This document shows, piece by piece, positions 19,016-27,774 of a stretch of DNA of 64,000 nt. Below the pieces are notes generated by a model. It worked only from the letters and a program-made list of their open reading frames with translations, was not told where the DNA came from and searched no databases. The stretch's first letter is position 1; every line of letters starts with the position of its first letter. Both the position numbers and the translations under genes were made by a program. Source of the DNA: Candidatus Accumulibacter sp. ACC003 (GTDB lineage: Bacteria; Pseudomonadota; Gammaproteobacteria; Burkholderiales; Rhodocyclaceae); the NCBI RefSeq assembly GCF_907163085.1, contig NZ_CAJQTX010000011.1, positions 310,001-374,000 on the forward strand, written 5' to 3'.

Positions 19016-22000
19016 ATGCTCGATCGGCTGATTGAATGGTCGGCGCGCAACGTCTTCCTGGTGCTGCTGGCGACGCTGGCGGTCGTCGCCGGCGGCATCT
19101 ACGCGGTCAAGAAAACACCGCTCGACGCCTTGCCGGATCTTTCCGACGTGCAGGTGATCGTGTTCACGCCCTACGCTGGGCAGGCGCCACGGGTCGTCGA
19201 GGATCAGGTGACGTATCCGCTGACGACCGCCATGCTGGCGGTGCCGAAAGCCAAGGTGGTGCGCGGTTTCTCGATGTTCGGCGCGTCCTACGTCTATGTG
19301 ATTTTCGAGGACGGCACCGACATCTACTGGGCGCGTTCGCGCGTTCTCGAGTACCTCAGCTCGGTGCAGGGCAGCCTGCCACAAGGCGTCTCGCCGCAGA
19401 TGGGACCCGACGCGACCGGCGTTGGCTGGGTCTTCCAGTACGCGCTGACCGGCAAGGATCAGACGCTGGCCGACCTGCGCAGCGTCCAGGACTGGTACGT
19501 CCGTTACCAGCTGAGCAAGGCCGGCGGCGTCGCCGAAGTCGCCAGCGTCGGTGGCTTCGTCAAGGAGTACCAGGTCACCGTCGACCCGCACCGGCTGGCC
19601 AGCTACGGCATCCCGCTGGCGCGCCTGTCGCAGGTGATCCGTGAATCGAACCGCGACGTCGGCGGCCGCGTCGTCGAGCTCGCCGAGAAGGAGTACATGG
19701 TCCGCGGCCTCGGCTACCTCAAGGGCGTCGCCGATATCGAGACGCTGGTCCTGAAGAGCGACGGCGGCACGCCGGTGCTGGTGCGCGACGTCGCGCGCGT
19801 CGAAATCGTCCCGGCCGGCCGCCGCGGCATTACCGAACTCAACGGCGAGGGCGAGGTGGTGTCCGGGATCGTCATGGCGCGCTTCGGCCAGAACGCGCTC
19901 GACGTCATCGCCAACGTCAAGACCAAGATTGAAGAGCTGCTGCCGGGTCTGCCGGCAGGGACAGAGATCGTTCCCGTCTACGACCGTTCGCAGCTGATCG
20001 AGCGCGCCATCGACAATCTCAAATGGACGCTGTTCGAAGAAAGCCTGATCGTCGGCGCCGTCTGCGTGATCTTCCTGATGCACGTCCGGAGCGCGCTGGT
20101 CGCCATCCTGACGCTGCCGATCGGCATCCTGATCGCCTTCATCGCCATGCGCAGCATGAACATGGGTTCGAACATCATGAGCCTCGGCGGGATCGCGATT
20201 GCCATCGGCGCGATGGTCGACGCCGCCATCGTGATGATCGAGAACGCCCACAAGCGGCTCGAACACCTGCCGCCGAATGCGACCAGACACGACCGCGCGG
20301 CGACGATGATTCGCGCCTGCAAGGAGGTCGGGCCGGCGCTCTTCTATTCGCTGCTGATCATCACCGTCTCCTTCCTGCCGGTGTTCACGCTCGAGGGCCA
20401 GGAAGGGCGCTTGTTCAGCCCACTGGCCTTCACCAAGACCTTTGCCATGGCCGGCGCGGCGGTGCTGTCGGTGACGCTGGTGCCGGTGCTGATGATGTTC
20501 TTCATTCGCGGCCGGATCATGCCCGAGCAGAAGAACCCGGTGAACCGCTTCCTGATCTGGGTCTATCGGCCGATCATCAAGTCGGTGATGCGCAACAAGA
20601 TCGTCACGCTGCTACTGGCTGGCGTCGTCATGGCGATCACCGTCGTGCCGGCCAGCCGCATCGGTTCGGAGTTCATGCCGACGCTCAACGAAGGCTCGCT
20701 GTTCTATATGCCGGCGTCGCTGCCCGGCATGTCGGTGACCGAAGCCGCGCGCCTGCTGCAAACGACCAACCGGGTGATCAAGACCTTCCCCGAAGTCGAG
20801 TCGGTGTACGGCAAGGCCGGTCGTGCCGCCAGCGCCACCGACCCGGCGCCGATCGAGATGTTCGAGACGGTGATCAACCTCAAGCCCGAGAAGGAATGGC
20901 GGGCGGGAATGAACGTCGACAAGCTGATCGCCGAGATGGACGCCGCGCTCAAGTTCCCCGGCCTGGCCAATTCCTGGACGATGCCGATCAAGGCGCGCAT
21001 CGACATGCTGTCCACCGGCATTCGCACGCCGGTCGGCGTCAAGGTCTTCGGCAAGGAGCTGGCGGTGATCGAGAAGGTCGCGCGCGAGATCGAACAGGCG
21101 GTGAAGGACGTTCCCGGCACCTCGAGCGCCTACGCCGAACGCGTCACCGGCGGTTATTACCTGGACATCACGCCGAAACGCGAGCAGCTGGCGCGCTACG
21201 GGATCACCGTCGGCGACTTCCAGCAGGTGATCAGCAGCGCCCTCGGCGGCGCGCTGGTGACCACCGCCGTCGAAGGTCTCGAGCGCTACGGCGTCACCGT
21301 GCGCTATCCGCGCGCGCTGCGTGACGATCCGCAGCGCATCGCCAACGAGGTCTTCGTTCCGAGCCAGTCGGGGATGATCCCGCTTGGCCAACTGGCGAGC
21401 ATCGAATTGCGCAACGGCCCGTCGGCAATCAAGACCGAGAATGCGCTGCTCGCCGCCTACGTCTTCGTCGACATCCGCGATCGCGACGTCGGTTCCTACG
21501 TCAGGGACGCGCAGAAAGCCGTCGCCGACAAGGTCACTTTCCCGCCCGGCTACTACGCCACCTGGTCGGGCCAGTTCGAGTACATGGAGCGCGCCAAGGC
21601 CAAGCTGGCGGTGGTCGTGCCGCTGACGCTGGCGATCATCTTCGTGCTGCTCTACCTCAACTTCCGCCGCCTCACCGAGACGCTGATCGTCATGTTGTCA
21701 GTCCCGTTCGCGCTCGTCGGCGGTATCTGGCTGATGTGGTGGCTGGGTTACAACATGAGCGTGGCGGTGGCCGTCGGCTTCATCGCGCTGGCCGGCGTCG
21801 CCGCCGAGACCGGCGTCGTGATGCTGATTTACCTCGACCAGTCGTGGCAGGAGGTCACCGCCAAGCGCCGCGCCGAAGGCGTCGATCCGAGCGCCGCCGA
21901 CCTCTACTTGGCGATCATGGAAGGCGCCGTCGAACGCGTGCGCCCGAAGATGATGACCGTGGTGGCGATCATGGCCGGCCTGCTGCCGATCATGTGGTCG

Positions 22001-22174
22001 AGCGGCACGGGCTCGGAAGTGATGAGCCGCATCGCCGCACCGATGGTCGGCGGCATGGTGTCGTCGACGGTGTTGACGCTGTGCGTGATTCCGGCGCTGT
22101 ATGCGTTGGTCAAGCAGTGGCAGTTGCGGCGCGAGCTGGCGAAAGCGCCGGTGCTGCCGTTGAGCGAGGCTTGA
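19016..22174 (+). CDS. cusA: CusA-type heavy-metal efflux RND transporter
   Basis: 1,052 residues, the usual CusA length, starting MLDRLIEWSARN. The frame is open upstream to 18908, but ATG 19016, one base after the cusB stop, gives the family N-terminus. It has twelve predicted membrane helices in two halves with large periplasmic loops. Family signatures include DLSDVQVIVFTPYAG, the TM4 motif GAMVDAAIVMIENAHKRLE with the proton-relay Asp, and GVAAETGVVMLIYLD near TM10. It is the proton-driven inner-membrane pump for Cu(I)/Ag(I). Two degraded partial copies of this gene lie downstream at 23137-23330 and 27540-27745. Confidence 0.95.
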   Translation: MLDRLIEWSARNVFLVLLATLAVVAGGIYAVKKTPLDALPDLSDVQVIVFTPYAGQAPRVVEDQVTYPLTTAMLAVPKAKVVRGFSMFGASYVYVIFEDGTDIYWARSRVLEYLSSVQGSLPQGVSPQMGPDATGVGWVFQYALTGKDQTLADLRSVQDWYVRYQLSKAGGVAEVASVGGFVKEYQVTVDPHRLASYGIPLARLSQVIRESNRDVGGRVVELAEKEYMVRGLGYLKGVADIETLVLKSDGGTPVLVRDVARVEIVPAGRRGITELNGEGEVVSGIVMARFGQNALDVIANVKTKIEELLPGLPAGTEIVPVYDRSQLIERAIDNLKWTLFEESLIVGAVCVIFLMHVRSALVAILTLPIGILIAFIAMRSMNMGSNIMSLGGIAIAIGAMVDAAIVMIENAHKRLEHLPPNATRHDRAATMIRACKEVGPALFYSLLIITVSFLPVFTLEGQEGRLFSPLAFTKTFAMAGAAVLSVTLVPVLMMFFIRGRIMPEQKNPVNRFLIWVYRPIIKSVMRNKIVTLLLAGVVMAITVVPASRIGSEFMPTLNEGSLFYMPASLPGMSVTEAARLLQTTNRVIKTFPEVESVYGKAGRAASATDPAPIEMFETVINLKPEKEWRAGMNVDKLIAEMDAALKFPGLANSWTMPIKARIDMLSTGIRTPVGVKVFGKELAVIEKVAREIEQAVKDVPGTSSAYAERVTGGYYLDITPKREQLARYGITVGDFQQVISSALGGALVTTAVEGLERYGVTVRYPRALRDDPQRIANEVFVPSQSGMIPLGQLASIELRNGPSAIKTENALLAAYVFVDIRDRDVGSYVRDAQKAVADKVTFPPGYYATWSGQFEYMERAKAKLAVVVPLTLAIIFVLLYLNFRRLTETLIVMLSVPFALVGGIWLMWWLGYNMSVAVAVGFIALAGVAAETGVVMLIYLDQSWQEVTAKRRAEGVDPSAADLYLAIMEGAVERVRPKMMTVVAIMAGLLPIMWSSGTGSEVMSRIAAPMVGGMVSSTVLTLCVIPALYALVKQWQLRRELAKAPVLPLSEA

Positions 22175-22178
22175 CTGG

Positions 22179-22194
22179 CGAGAGCGTGCTCTCG
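22179..22194 (+). terminator. Hairpin just after cusA, possible terminator
   Basis: Perfect 6-bp stem CGAGAG / CTCTCG with a 4-nt CGTG loop, starting 5 bp after the cusA stop. There is no U-tract after it, so intrinsic termination is uncertain; it could instead act as an mRNA 3' end protector. Confidence 0.3.
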
Positions 22195-22343
22195 GCAGGC
22201 CACGCCCTTTGCGCGCGCGGGCGACACGAGAAGTGGCTGCTTGGCCGGCTACTCCCGCTTTGATAATCACTCCTTGAAAACAGCTTGACCAGCCAATGTC
22301 GTTCGATCATATTGACCCGTCTGGTCATATCGATGGAGGCATC

Positions 22344-22637
22344 ATGATCACCGAAACCAGCGCGGTCAGCTTGCAGAAGAACCTGGGCGAGATGCTCGAG
22401 CAAGTGCAGTACCGGCACGATAGCGTGGTAATCAACAAGGACGGGAAGCCGGTTGCAGTGCTTGTTGACGCCAGATTATTTGAGCGCATCCGCCGCATGC
22501 AGAGCCGTTTTGACGCTCTGTGCCAACGCCTGGAGGCCGGATTTTCTGAAGTGCCTGAGCCAGAGGGGCTGGCTGAAATAAATGCCGCCATCGCGGCTGA
22601 TAGGGCAGCGGCGCCCATGCCGGCGAAAACCCGCTGA
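22344..22637 (+). CDS. Type II antitoxin, Phd/YefM family
   Basis: 97 residues. The N-terminal half matches Phd/YefM DNA-binding antitoxins (VSLQKNLGEMLEQVQ, then DSVVINKDGKPVAVLVD). The C-terminal tail (FSEVPEPEGLAEINAAIAAD) would neutralise the toxin. ATG 22344 has an ideal GGAGG site; an upstream in-frame ATG at 22296 lacks one. The stop lies 6 nt before the GTG start of the PIN toxin, the standard antitoxin-toxin order. It probably represses its own promoter; a candidate operator is the CATATTGACC/GGTCATAT dyad near 22307-22330. Confidence 0.85.
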   Translation: MITETSAVSLQKNLGEMLEQVQYRHDSVVINKDGKPVAVLVDARLFERIRRMQSRFDALCQRLEAGFSEVPEPEGLAEINAAIAADRAAAPMPAKTR

Positions 22638-22643
22638 TTTGCC

Positions 22644-23075
22644 GTGGCCACTCTGCGAGTGGTGCTTGATACAAATGTGCTGCTCTCGGGGATTGCTTAT
22701 CCAGCCAGCGTGCCTGGAAAAATATTGGCGGCCTGGCGTCACGGTTCGGTCGACGTACTCCTCTCTTCGTACATCGTGGAGGAGTTGCGGCGCGTATTGC
22801 CCCGCCTGGTTAACCGCCACGGATTGACCTTGGCGGAAGTCGACGATCTGGTCGATGCCCTTTCCATACAGGCCGAAATCATTGAACCGCTCGCCAGTGT
22901 TGAACCGGCATTACGCGATGCCGATGATCAACCGGTGCTTGCTACCCTGCTTGCGGCGCTGAAGATATCGGGAGCCGATTATCTCATCACAGGCGATAAA
23001 GACTTGCTCGCCTTGGCCGACCGTTACCCAATTGTGACTCCTGCGAACTTCTGGGCAAGCCACGCGGCGCTTTGA
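22644..23075 (+). CDS. PIN-domain toxin (VapC-like RNase)
   Basis: 143 residues with a GTG start. The PIN fold is marked by the N-terminal VVLDTNVLLSG (Asp9), the helix YIVEELRRVL with a conserved Glu, and the acidic end DADDQPVLATLLAA followed by ADYLITGDKDLLAL. These Asp/Glu residues bind the catalytic Mg/Mn ions in PIN ribonucleases. It belongs to the group often annotated as putative toxin component, PIN family. Paired with the Phd-type antitoxin 6 nt upstream. Substrate RNA is unknown. Confidence 0.88.
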   Translation: MATLRVVLDTNVLLSGIAYPASVPGKILAAWRHGSVDVLLSSYIVEELRRVLPRLVNRHGLTLAEVDDLVDALSIQAEIIEPLASVEPALRDADDQPVLATLLAALKISGADYLITGDKDLLALADRYPIVTPANFWASHAAL

Positions 23076-23136
23076 GCGTTGAGCAAGTCTTGGGCAGCGC
23101 AGCGAGGAGGGTCAGTTCTCTCCCCAAACCTCACTT

Positions 23137-23330
23137 TGCTGGCGATCGTGTGCTCGAGCGGCAGCGGTTCAAAAGTGATGAGCCGCATCGCCGCAGCGAT
23201 GGTCGGCGGCATGGTGTCGTCGACGGTGTTGACGCTATGCGTGATTCCGGCGCTGTACGCGTTGGTCAAGCAGTGGCAGTTGCGGCGGAGTTTGGCAAGG
23301 CCGGCGGCGCAGGTGCTGAGCGCGGACTGA
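23137..23330 (+). pseudogene. cusA 3'-end relic
   Basis: About 190 bp near-identical to the last part of cusA (about 21983-22174). The encoded peptide keeps VMSRIAAAMVGGMVSSTVLT, then LCVIPALYALVKQWQLRR and a stop at the matching position. Everything 5' of TM11 is missing. Substitutions are few, so the duplication is recent compared with the ancient family. It lies immediately downstream of the PIN toxin, so the toxin pair sits between an intact and a decayed cusA end. Confidence 0.85.
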
Positions 23331-23367
23331 CCGCTAACGATCATGACCTGTTGAGATTCCCCAGATC

Positions 23368-23457
23368 ATGAAAGTCATGACCGATTCCCTCTTTCCCAAC
23401 CCTTCTCCCGCGAGGGGAGAAGGGAGCTTCGTGAGTCGCTTGCGCGACTTTCACATT
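23368..23457. repeat. Double-hairpin dispersed repeat, copy 1
   Basis: Begins ATGAAAGTCATGACCG. It contains a perfect hairpin CTTCTCCC-GCGAG-GGGAGAAG (about 23403-23422) and a second one, GTCGC-TTGC-GCGAC, and ends TTTCACATT. A related copy at 26379-26546 is in the same orientation on the other side of cadR-cadA. Stem sequences are conserved although the loops differ. Confidence 0.75.
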
Positions 23458-23499
23458 TGGTCGCCTCAGAAAACGAAGAGCAAGGCACGCCAAGGCCAC

Positions 23500-23931
23500 T
23501 TAGCCGAGGTGTGTGTGCCGTTCATGCCGAGCTTCGGTTGCCATCGACGCCAGCCCCTGCAAGATTCCACAGGCGTCCATGGCCTGCTCGCTCTGGCAGC
23601 GCTGACGCAGCTCACTGAGCTGTTGCTTGAGCTGGGAGAGCTCGGCCATACGCACGTCGACGTGGGCAATGTGTTCGTCGACTAGTTGATTGACGCCACC
23701 GCAATCACCGGCGGGTTGATCCATCAGACCCAGCAGCGTGTGGATTTCCGCATGCGTCATATCCAGGGCACGACAATTCCGTATAAAGCGAAGCCGCTCG
23801 ACGTGGAACTCGTCATAGCTGCGGTAGTTGGCCATCGTCCGTGCCGGCGCGGATAGCAGCCCTTCCTTTTCGTAGTAACGCACGGTTTCCACCGTGCATT
23901 GTGCCACTTGGGCGAGTTCACCGATCTTCAC
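23500..23931 (-). CDS. cadR: MerR-family Cd(II)/Pb(II)-responsive regulator
   Basis: 143 residues. The N-terminal winged HTH (MKIGELAQVAQCTVETVRYY) and coupling helix are typical of MerR. The metal site follows the CadR/PbrR pattern: Cys77, Cys112 and Cys121 (CadR uses 77, 112 and 119). The C-terminal tail is His-rich (RHERHTHLG), as in CadR proteins with a second metal site. Divergent from cadA across a 19-bp-spacer promoter. MerR proteins bind such promoters and untwist them when metal binds, activating the pump gene. Confidence 0.9.
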   Translation of the reverse strand: MKIGELAQVAQCTVETVRYYEKEGLLSAPARTMANYRSYDEFHVERLRFIRNCRALDMTHAEIHTLLGLMDQPAGDCGGVNQLVDEHIAHVDVRMAELSQLKQQLSELRQRCQSEQAMDACGILQGLASMATEARHERHTHLG

Positions 23932-23949
23932 GGGTAGTCTCCAAAACAG

Positions 23950-23980
23950 TTGACCCTATAGGAACTTCAGGGTGTGCAAT
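23950..23980 (+). promoter_or_regulatory. MerR-type cadA promoter with 19-bp spacer and dyad operator
   Basis: Minus-35 TTGACC at 23950-23955 and minus-10 TGCAAT at 23975-23980 are separated by 19 bp, the over-long spacer of MerR-controlled promoters. An imperfect dyad ACCCT...AGGGT fills the spacer. cadR lies 18 bp to the left, divergent, so one operator probably controls both genes. Confidence 0.85.
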
Positions 23981-24009
23981 GCGCAGCATACCAACAATTG
24001 GACAACGCC

Positions 24010-26301
24010 ATGGCCTCTCGCCCCGTGAAAATCACGCATGCTCACCACACATGCGGCGACGATCATGCGCATGCTCACGACGCCTTGCCCGCGCATCACG
24101 ATCATGGGCATTCGCTGGACCATGGCCAGGCGTGTTGCGCTGCCGATCCGTTAGCAACATCGCCATCAGGCAACGCCAGTCCAGTCTCCGCAAAAATTCC
24201 GGCCGGCTACACACTCACTCGTCTACGCGTTGCCCAGATGGATTGCCCGACCGAGGAGGCTTTGATCCGCAATAAGCTGGGTGGCATAGCCGCGGTGCGC
24301 GGGGTGGAATTCAACCTCATGCAGCGAGTCCTGACCGTTGTCCATCAAAACAACGCGCTAGCTGCCGTTGAGACGGCGATTCGCGACCTGGGCATGAGTA
24401 CCGAGCCAATGCAGGCAGGCAGCCAGGGCAGCGCGCCCGCCGAGGCAGTCGGCAAGCCCTGGTGGCCGTTGGCGCTGGCCGGGCTTGCCGCTCTGGGCGC
24501 GGAAATTGTCCATTGGCTTGGCTTGCCGGAATGGTTGTCCGGATTGCTGGCTCTCGTCGCCATCACAATCAGCGGTATCGGCACTTTCAAGAAGGGCTGG
24601 ATTGCGCTGCGCCACGGCAATCTCAATATCAACGCCCTGATGAGCATTGCCGTGACGGGTGCGGTATTGCTGCGCCAGTGGCCAGAGGCGGCCATGGTCA
24701 TGGTCTTGTTTACTGTTGCCGAGTTGATCGAGGCGAAGTCCCTGGATCGGGCACGCAATGCCATTCGCAGCCTGGTGCAGTTGACGCCGGAAATGGCAAC
24801 AGTACGGCAAGCGAACGGTGCGTGGGCCGAACTGCCAGCCAAGGATGTCACCATTGGCCAAATCGTGCGCGTCAAACCAGGCGAGCGCGTCGCCCTCGAT
24901 GGTGTGGTGACGGCGGGGCGATCAAGCATCAACCAGGCGCCTATTACCGGCGAGAGCTTGCCGGTCGACAAGTCGGCTGGCGACAGTGTATTCGCTGGAA
25001 CCATCAACCAGTCTGGCTCCGTCGAATTCCGGGTCACTGCCGAATCCACGCATTCGACCTTGGCACGCATCATTCACGCGGTCGAAGAGGCGCAAGGCGC
25101 ACGTGCGCCAACGCAGCGCTTCGTCGATCGGTTTGCCAGGATCTACACGCCGGCGGTGTTCGTCTTCGCCATCGCGGTAGCTCTTGTGCCGCCGCTGCTA
25201 CTTGGTGGCGGCTGGCACGATTGGGTGTATCAGGCGCTGGTTCTGCTGGTCATAGCCTGTCCCTGCGCCCTGGTCATTTCCACTCCCATCACCATCGTCA
25301 GCGGCCTGGCAGCAGCAGCCCGCCACGGCATTCTGATCAAGGGAGGTGTTTATCTTGAGGAAGGTCACAAGCTCGCGTGGCTGGCATTCGACAAGACCGG
25401 CACCATCACGCACGGCAAACCGGTATTGACCGATACGGTCTTGCTCGATCAGCCGGCCGGAGTGGATGCCGTCCGAGTGGCCACCAGCCTTGCCGCGCGC
25501 TCCGATCACCCGGTTTCTCACGCCATAGCCACAAGCGGACAAGGGAACGGCACCATCCTGCTTGATGTCGCCGACTTCGCTGCCATTCCTGGGCGAGGTG
25601 TGCTCGGAACCGTTGGCGGCGTGCCTTATCAGCTTGGCAACCATCGCTTGATCCACGAGCTTGGCGTCTGTACGCCGCTCCTGGAGGTTCGCCTTGGCGA
25701 GTTGGAAGAGCAAGGCAAGACGGTCATTCTGCTCACCGATGGCGAGCGCGTGCTGGTCCTGTTTGCCGTGGCCGATACGGTCAAGGACGGTAGCCGCGCC
25801 GCGATCCGGGCACTGCACGAGTTGGGCATCAAGACAGTCATGCTCACCGGCGACAACGAACACACTGCGCGAGCCATCGCCGCCCAGGTTCAAATTGATG
25901 AAGCTTTGGGCGATCAACTGCCAGAAGACAAGTTGCGCGCTATCGAACGCTACGCACAACGCGGCAAGGTTGGCATGGTCGGCGACGGCATCAACGATGC
26001 ACCAGCGCTGGCGCGAGCTGACATCGGCTTTGCCATGGGTGCGGCGGGTACCGATACGGCTATCGAGACTGCTGACGTGGCACTGATGGATGACGACCTG
26101 AACAAGATCGCGCGTTTCGTCCGCCTGTCGCGCACCACCCGAACGGTCCTGGTACAGAACATCACTTTGGCATTGGGCATCAAGGCCGTTTTTCTGGTAC
26201 TCACGCTGCTCGGCATGGGCACCATGTGGATGGCGGTATTCGCTGATATGGGAGCGAGTCTGCTGGTGGTGGCTAATGGTCTAAGGCTGGTGCGTCAGTA
26301 G
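24010..26301 (+). CDS. cadA: CadA-type Zn/Cd/Pb P1B-ATPase
   Basis: 763 residues from ATG 24010; an earlier in-frame ATG at 23974 overlaps the promoter's minus-10 and is rejected. The N-terminus is His-rich (several HxH runs between residues 8 and 40), followed by an HMA-like domain with MDCPTEE. Catalytic parts are all present: TGES actuator, CPC metal motif (Cys417-Pro-Cys419), phosphorylated Asp461 in DKTGT, TGDN and GDGINDAP. The CPC plus the His-rich tail and the CadR neighbour point to Zn(II)/Cd(II)/Pb(II) export rather than Cu(I). Base composition is lower in GC than the cus genes, consistent with transfer. Confidence 0.93.
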   Translation: MASRPVKITHAHHTCGDDHAHAHDALPAHHDHGHSLDHGQACCAADPLATSPSGNASPVSAKIPAGYTLTRLRVAQMDCPTEEALIRNKLGGIAAVRGVEFNLMQRVLTVVHQNNALAAVETAIRDLGMSTEPMQAGSQGSAPAEAVGKPWWPLALAGLAALGAEIVHWLGLPEWLSGLLALVAITISGIGTFKKGWIALRHGNLNINALMSIAVTGAVLLRQWPEAAMVMVLFTVAELIEAKSLDRARNAIRSLVQLTPEMATVRQANGAWAELPAKDVTIGQIVRVKPGERVALDGVVTAGRSSINQAPITGESLPVDKSAGDSVFAGTINQSGSVEFRVTAESTHSTLARIIHAVEEAQGARAPTQRFVDRFARIYTPAVFVFAIAVALVPPLLLGGGWHDWVYQALVLLVIACPCALVISTPITIVSGLAAAARHGILIKGGVYLEEGHKLAWLAFDKTGTITHGKPVLTDTVLLDQPAGVDAVRVATSLAARSDHPVSHAIATSGQGNGTILLDVADFAAIPGRGVLGTVGGVPYQLGNHRLIHELGVCTPLLEVRLGELEEQGKTVILLTDGERVLVLFAVADTVKDGSRAAIRALHELGIKTVMLTGDNEHTARAIAAQVQIDEALGDQLPEDKLRAIERYAQRGKVGMVGDGINDAPALARADIGFAMGAAGTDTAIETADVALMDDDLNKIARFVRLSRTTRTVLVQNITLALGIKAVFLVLTLLGMGTMWMAVFADMGASLLVVANGLRLVRQ

Positions 26302-26378
26302 GAGGCAACTCACGAAACGGAAAATGGAGTACGCTAAGGCTTCCCTAACGGTCATGACACGTGATATCACCTCAAATT

Positions 26379-26546
26379 ATGAAAGTCATGACCGTTCCCC
26401 TCTCACTTGCAGTGCGCATACCGGCTTGCACGCCGGAATCGTTCGCCGGGCAGGGAGCAGGCTCCCTGAATTCCCCGCCTCACCCCGGCCCTTCTCCCGC
26501 AAGGGGAGACGGGAGTTTCGTGAGTCGCGTACGCGACTTTCACATT
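26379..26546. repeat. Double-hairpin dispersed repeat, copy 2 (with extra middle module)
   Basis: Same ends as copy 1: ATGAAAGTCATGACCG at the left, and CTCCCGCAAGGGGAG plus GTCGCGTACGCGAC hairpins at the right, ending CTTTCACATT. The middle has about 75 extra bases containing CGGCTTGCACGCCGGAATC and GCCGGGCAGGGAGC, which copy 1 lacks but 36958-37050 shares. The perfect palindrome GTCGCGTACGCGAC replaces the looped stem of copy 1, a compensatory type of change. It closes the cad module on its right. Confidence 0.75.
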
Positions 26547-26803
26547 AACGCGAGCTGCCGTGCGCGCGGCGTGTCAGCAATCTGTTGAAGCCTGCAGGAT
26601 CAGCGATGCCTACGCCATTCCCGGCGAGTTCCTTATCGGCTACGGTGTCAAACGGCAGCAGCCTGAATTGGTCCGGCCCGGACAACGGCAGAACAGTAGT
26701 AAGGCAGCAGTAAACACACATCAGCGTCATCGTGTTTGGGGAGCATGCGATCGCGTACGCCCGACGGTGCGATGAATCGACAGGCAATCACCTCGTCTTT
26801 TGC

Positions 26804-27139
26804 TCAGCTGAGTGCAGCGAGCGCCGCCTCGGGCGCCCGGTCCAGCACCGTCAGCAAGGCTTTCGCGGCGCCTGTTGGGCAGCGCTTCCCCTGTTCCCAG
26901 TTGCGGATCGTTTCGAGAGAAACATCGATCTTCTCGGAGAACTCGGCTTGGCTGAGCCCGAGACGTTTGCGCACACGACGGGCGAATTTGCCGGCATCCT
27001 GAAGGGCAAGGGCTTTGTCGGCCACGCGTTGCGCAGCAATTTCGTCCTCCGTCGTGTCGTCCACACGAGCGGCGTCGATACGCCCCACCTTTAGCGAGTT
27101 GGGCACCGCGGGGTCAATCGTCAGTCGTACTGTCTTCAT
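26804..27139 (-). CDS. XRE-family antitoxin of BrnT toxin
   Basis: 111 residues from ATG 27139. The C-terminal half is an XRE HTH (KRLGLSQAEFSEKIDVSLET then IRNWEQGKRCP), of the kind seen in HTH antitoxins partnered with BrnT. The N-terminus (MKTVRLTIDP) may be the toxin-binding part. It overlaps the upstream toxin gene by 26 nt and is therefore cotranscribed and translationally coupled, toxin first. The longer upstream frame to 27388 is an artefact over brnT. Confidence 0.85.
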   Translation of the reverse strand: MKTVRLTIDPAVPNSLKVGRIDAARVDDTTEDEIAAQRVADKALALQDAGKFARRVRKRLGLSQAEFSEKIDVSLETIRNWEQGKRCPTGAAKALLTVLDRAPEAALAALS

Positions 27140-27395
27140 AAGGTTGGTTCTCACGTTGGTTCGCCTTGCGGGCGGAAATGATGCGAATCGCCTCGTCGCG
27201 AAAGGTGTAGATGACGACGAAGAGGCGCGATTCGATCTTCCCCAGCAACTCGAAGCGCTCCTCACCATAGCTATAGCGAGTGTCGGCCCGTACCAAGCGG
27301 CCTGGATCGAAGAACGCTCGCGCAGCGTAAGCAAAATCGAACCCCCGCTCACGAAAACAGGCGTCGCTCTTGCTCTCATCCCATTCAAGGTTCAT
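27114..27395 (-). CDS. brnT: BrnT-family toxin
   Basis: 93 residues from ATG 27395 (MNLEWDESKSDACFRERGFD). BrnT hallmarks are the opening EWDE-K, FDFAYAARAFFDP, and the end ERFELLGKIESRLFVVIYT, then IRIISARKAN. BrnT toxins are RelE-fold ribonucleases that arrest translation. The frame extends upstream to 27521, but that region has no ribosome site and enters other DNA. Gene order toxin-antitoxin and the 26-nt overlap are standard for BrnT operons. Confidence 0.88.
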   Translation of the reverse strand: MNLEWDESKSDACFRERGFDFAYAARAFFDPGRLVRADTRYSYGEERFELLGKIESRLFVVIYTFRDEAIRIISARKANQRENQPYEDSTTDD

Positions 27396-27502
27396 CAGCG
27401 CAGTGTAGTTCAGTGGCCTACCCGGAGCAAGGGCCGCCAGAATCGTTCGAAAGAGACGCCGCTGGCAGAGGGAAGGGCTGGCGCTTGACCGCGAGACTCG
27501 GA

Positions 27503-27523
27503 CCTTGGCCTGATTGGCCAAGG
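27503..27523. other. Perfect hairpin upstream of brnT
   Basis: CCTTGGCC-TGATT-GGCCAAGG: 8-bp perfect stem and 5-nt loop between the BrnT operon and the second cusA relic. No U-tract on either side. It could be a bidirectional transcription barrier or an insertion scar. Confidence 0.4.
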
Positions 27524-27539
27524 CATTCGTCGCATCACG

Positions 27540-27745
27540 CTGGCACCGGCCGGCGCCGTCATGGCAGCCACCATCGTGCCGGCCAACCGCATCACTTCGG
27601 AATTCATACCGACGCTCAACGAAGGCTCGCTGTTCTACATGCCGGCGTCGCTGATCGTCATGCTCTCGGTGCCTTTCGCGCTGGTCGGCGGCATGGTGTC
27701 GTCGACGGTGCTGACTCTCGGCGTGATTCCGAAATGGTACGCGCC
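27540..27745 (+). pseudogene. Internally deleted cusA relic (three fused segments)
   Basis: The peptide joins three separate cusA pieces: SEFIPTLNEGSLFYMPAS (matches about 20625-20710), LIVMLSVPFALVGG (about 21683-21722) and GGMVSSTVLTLGVIP (about 22050-22100). At each junction cusA has short direct repeats (CGCTG, then GTCGGCGG), so the deletions look microhomology-mediated. The frame is maintained across both joins but the product would be non-functional. Confidence 0.85.
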
Positions 27746-27774
27746 GGCCCGGACCTCGGCACCAGGGGGAACGA

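Noticed and set aside
16019-20290. Long minus-strand frames (502, 600 and 433 codons) over cusC, cusB and cusA
   Set aside because: Antisense of confidently identified genes in GC-rich codon use.
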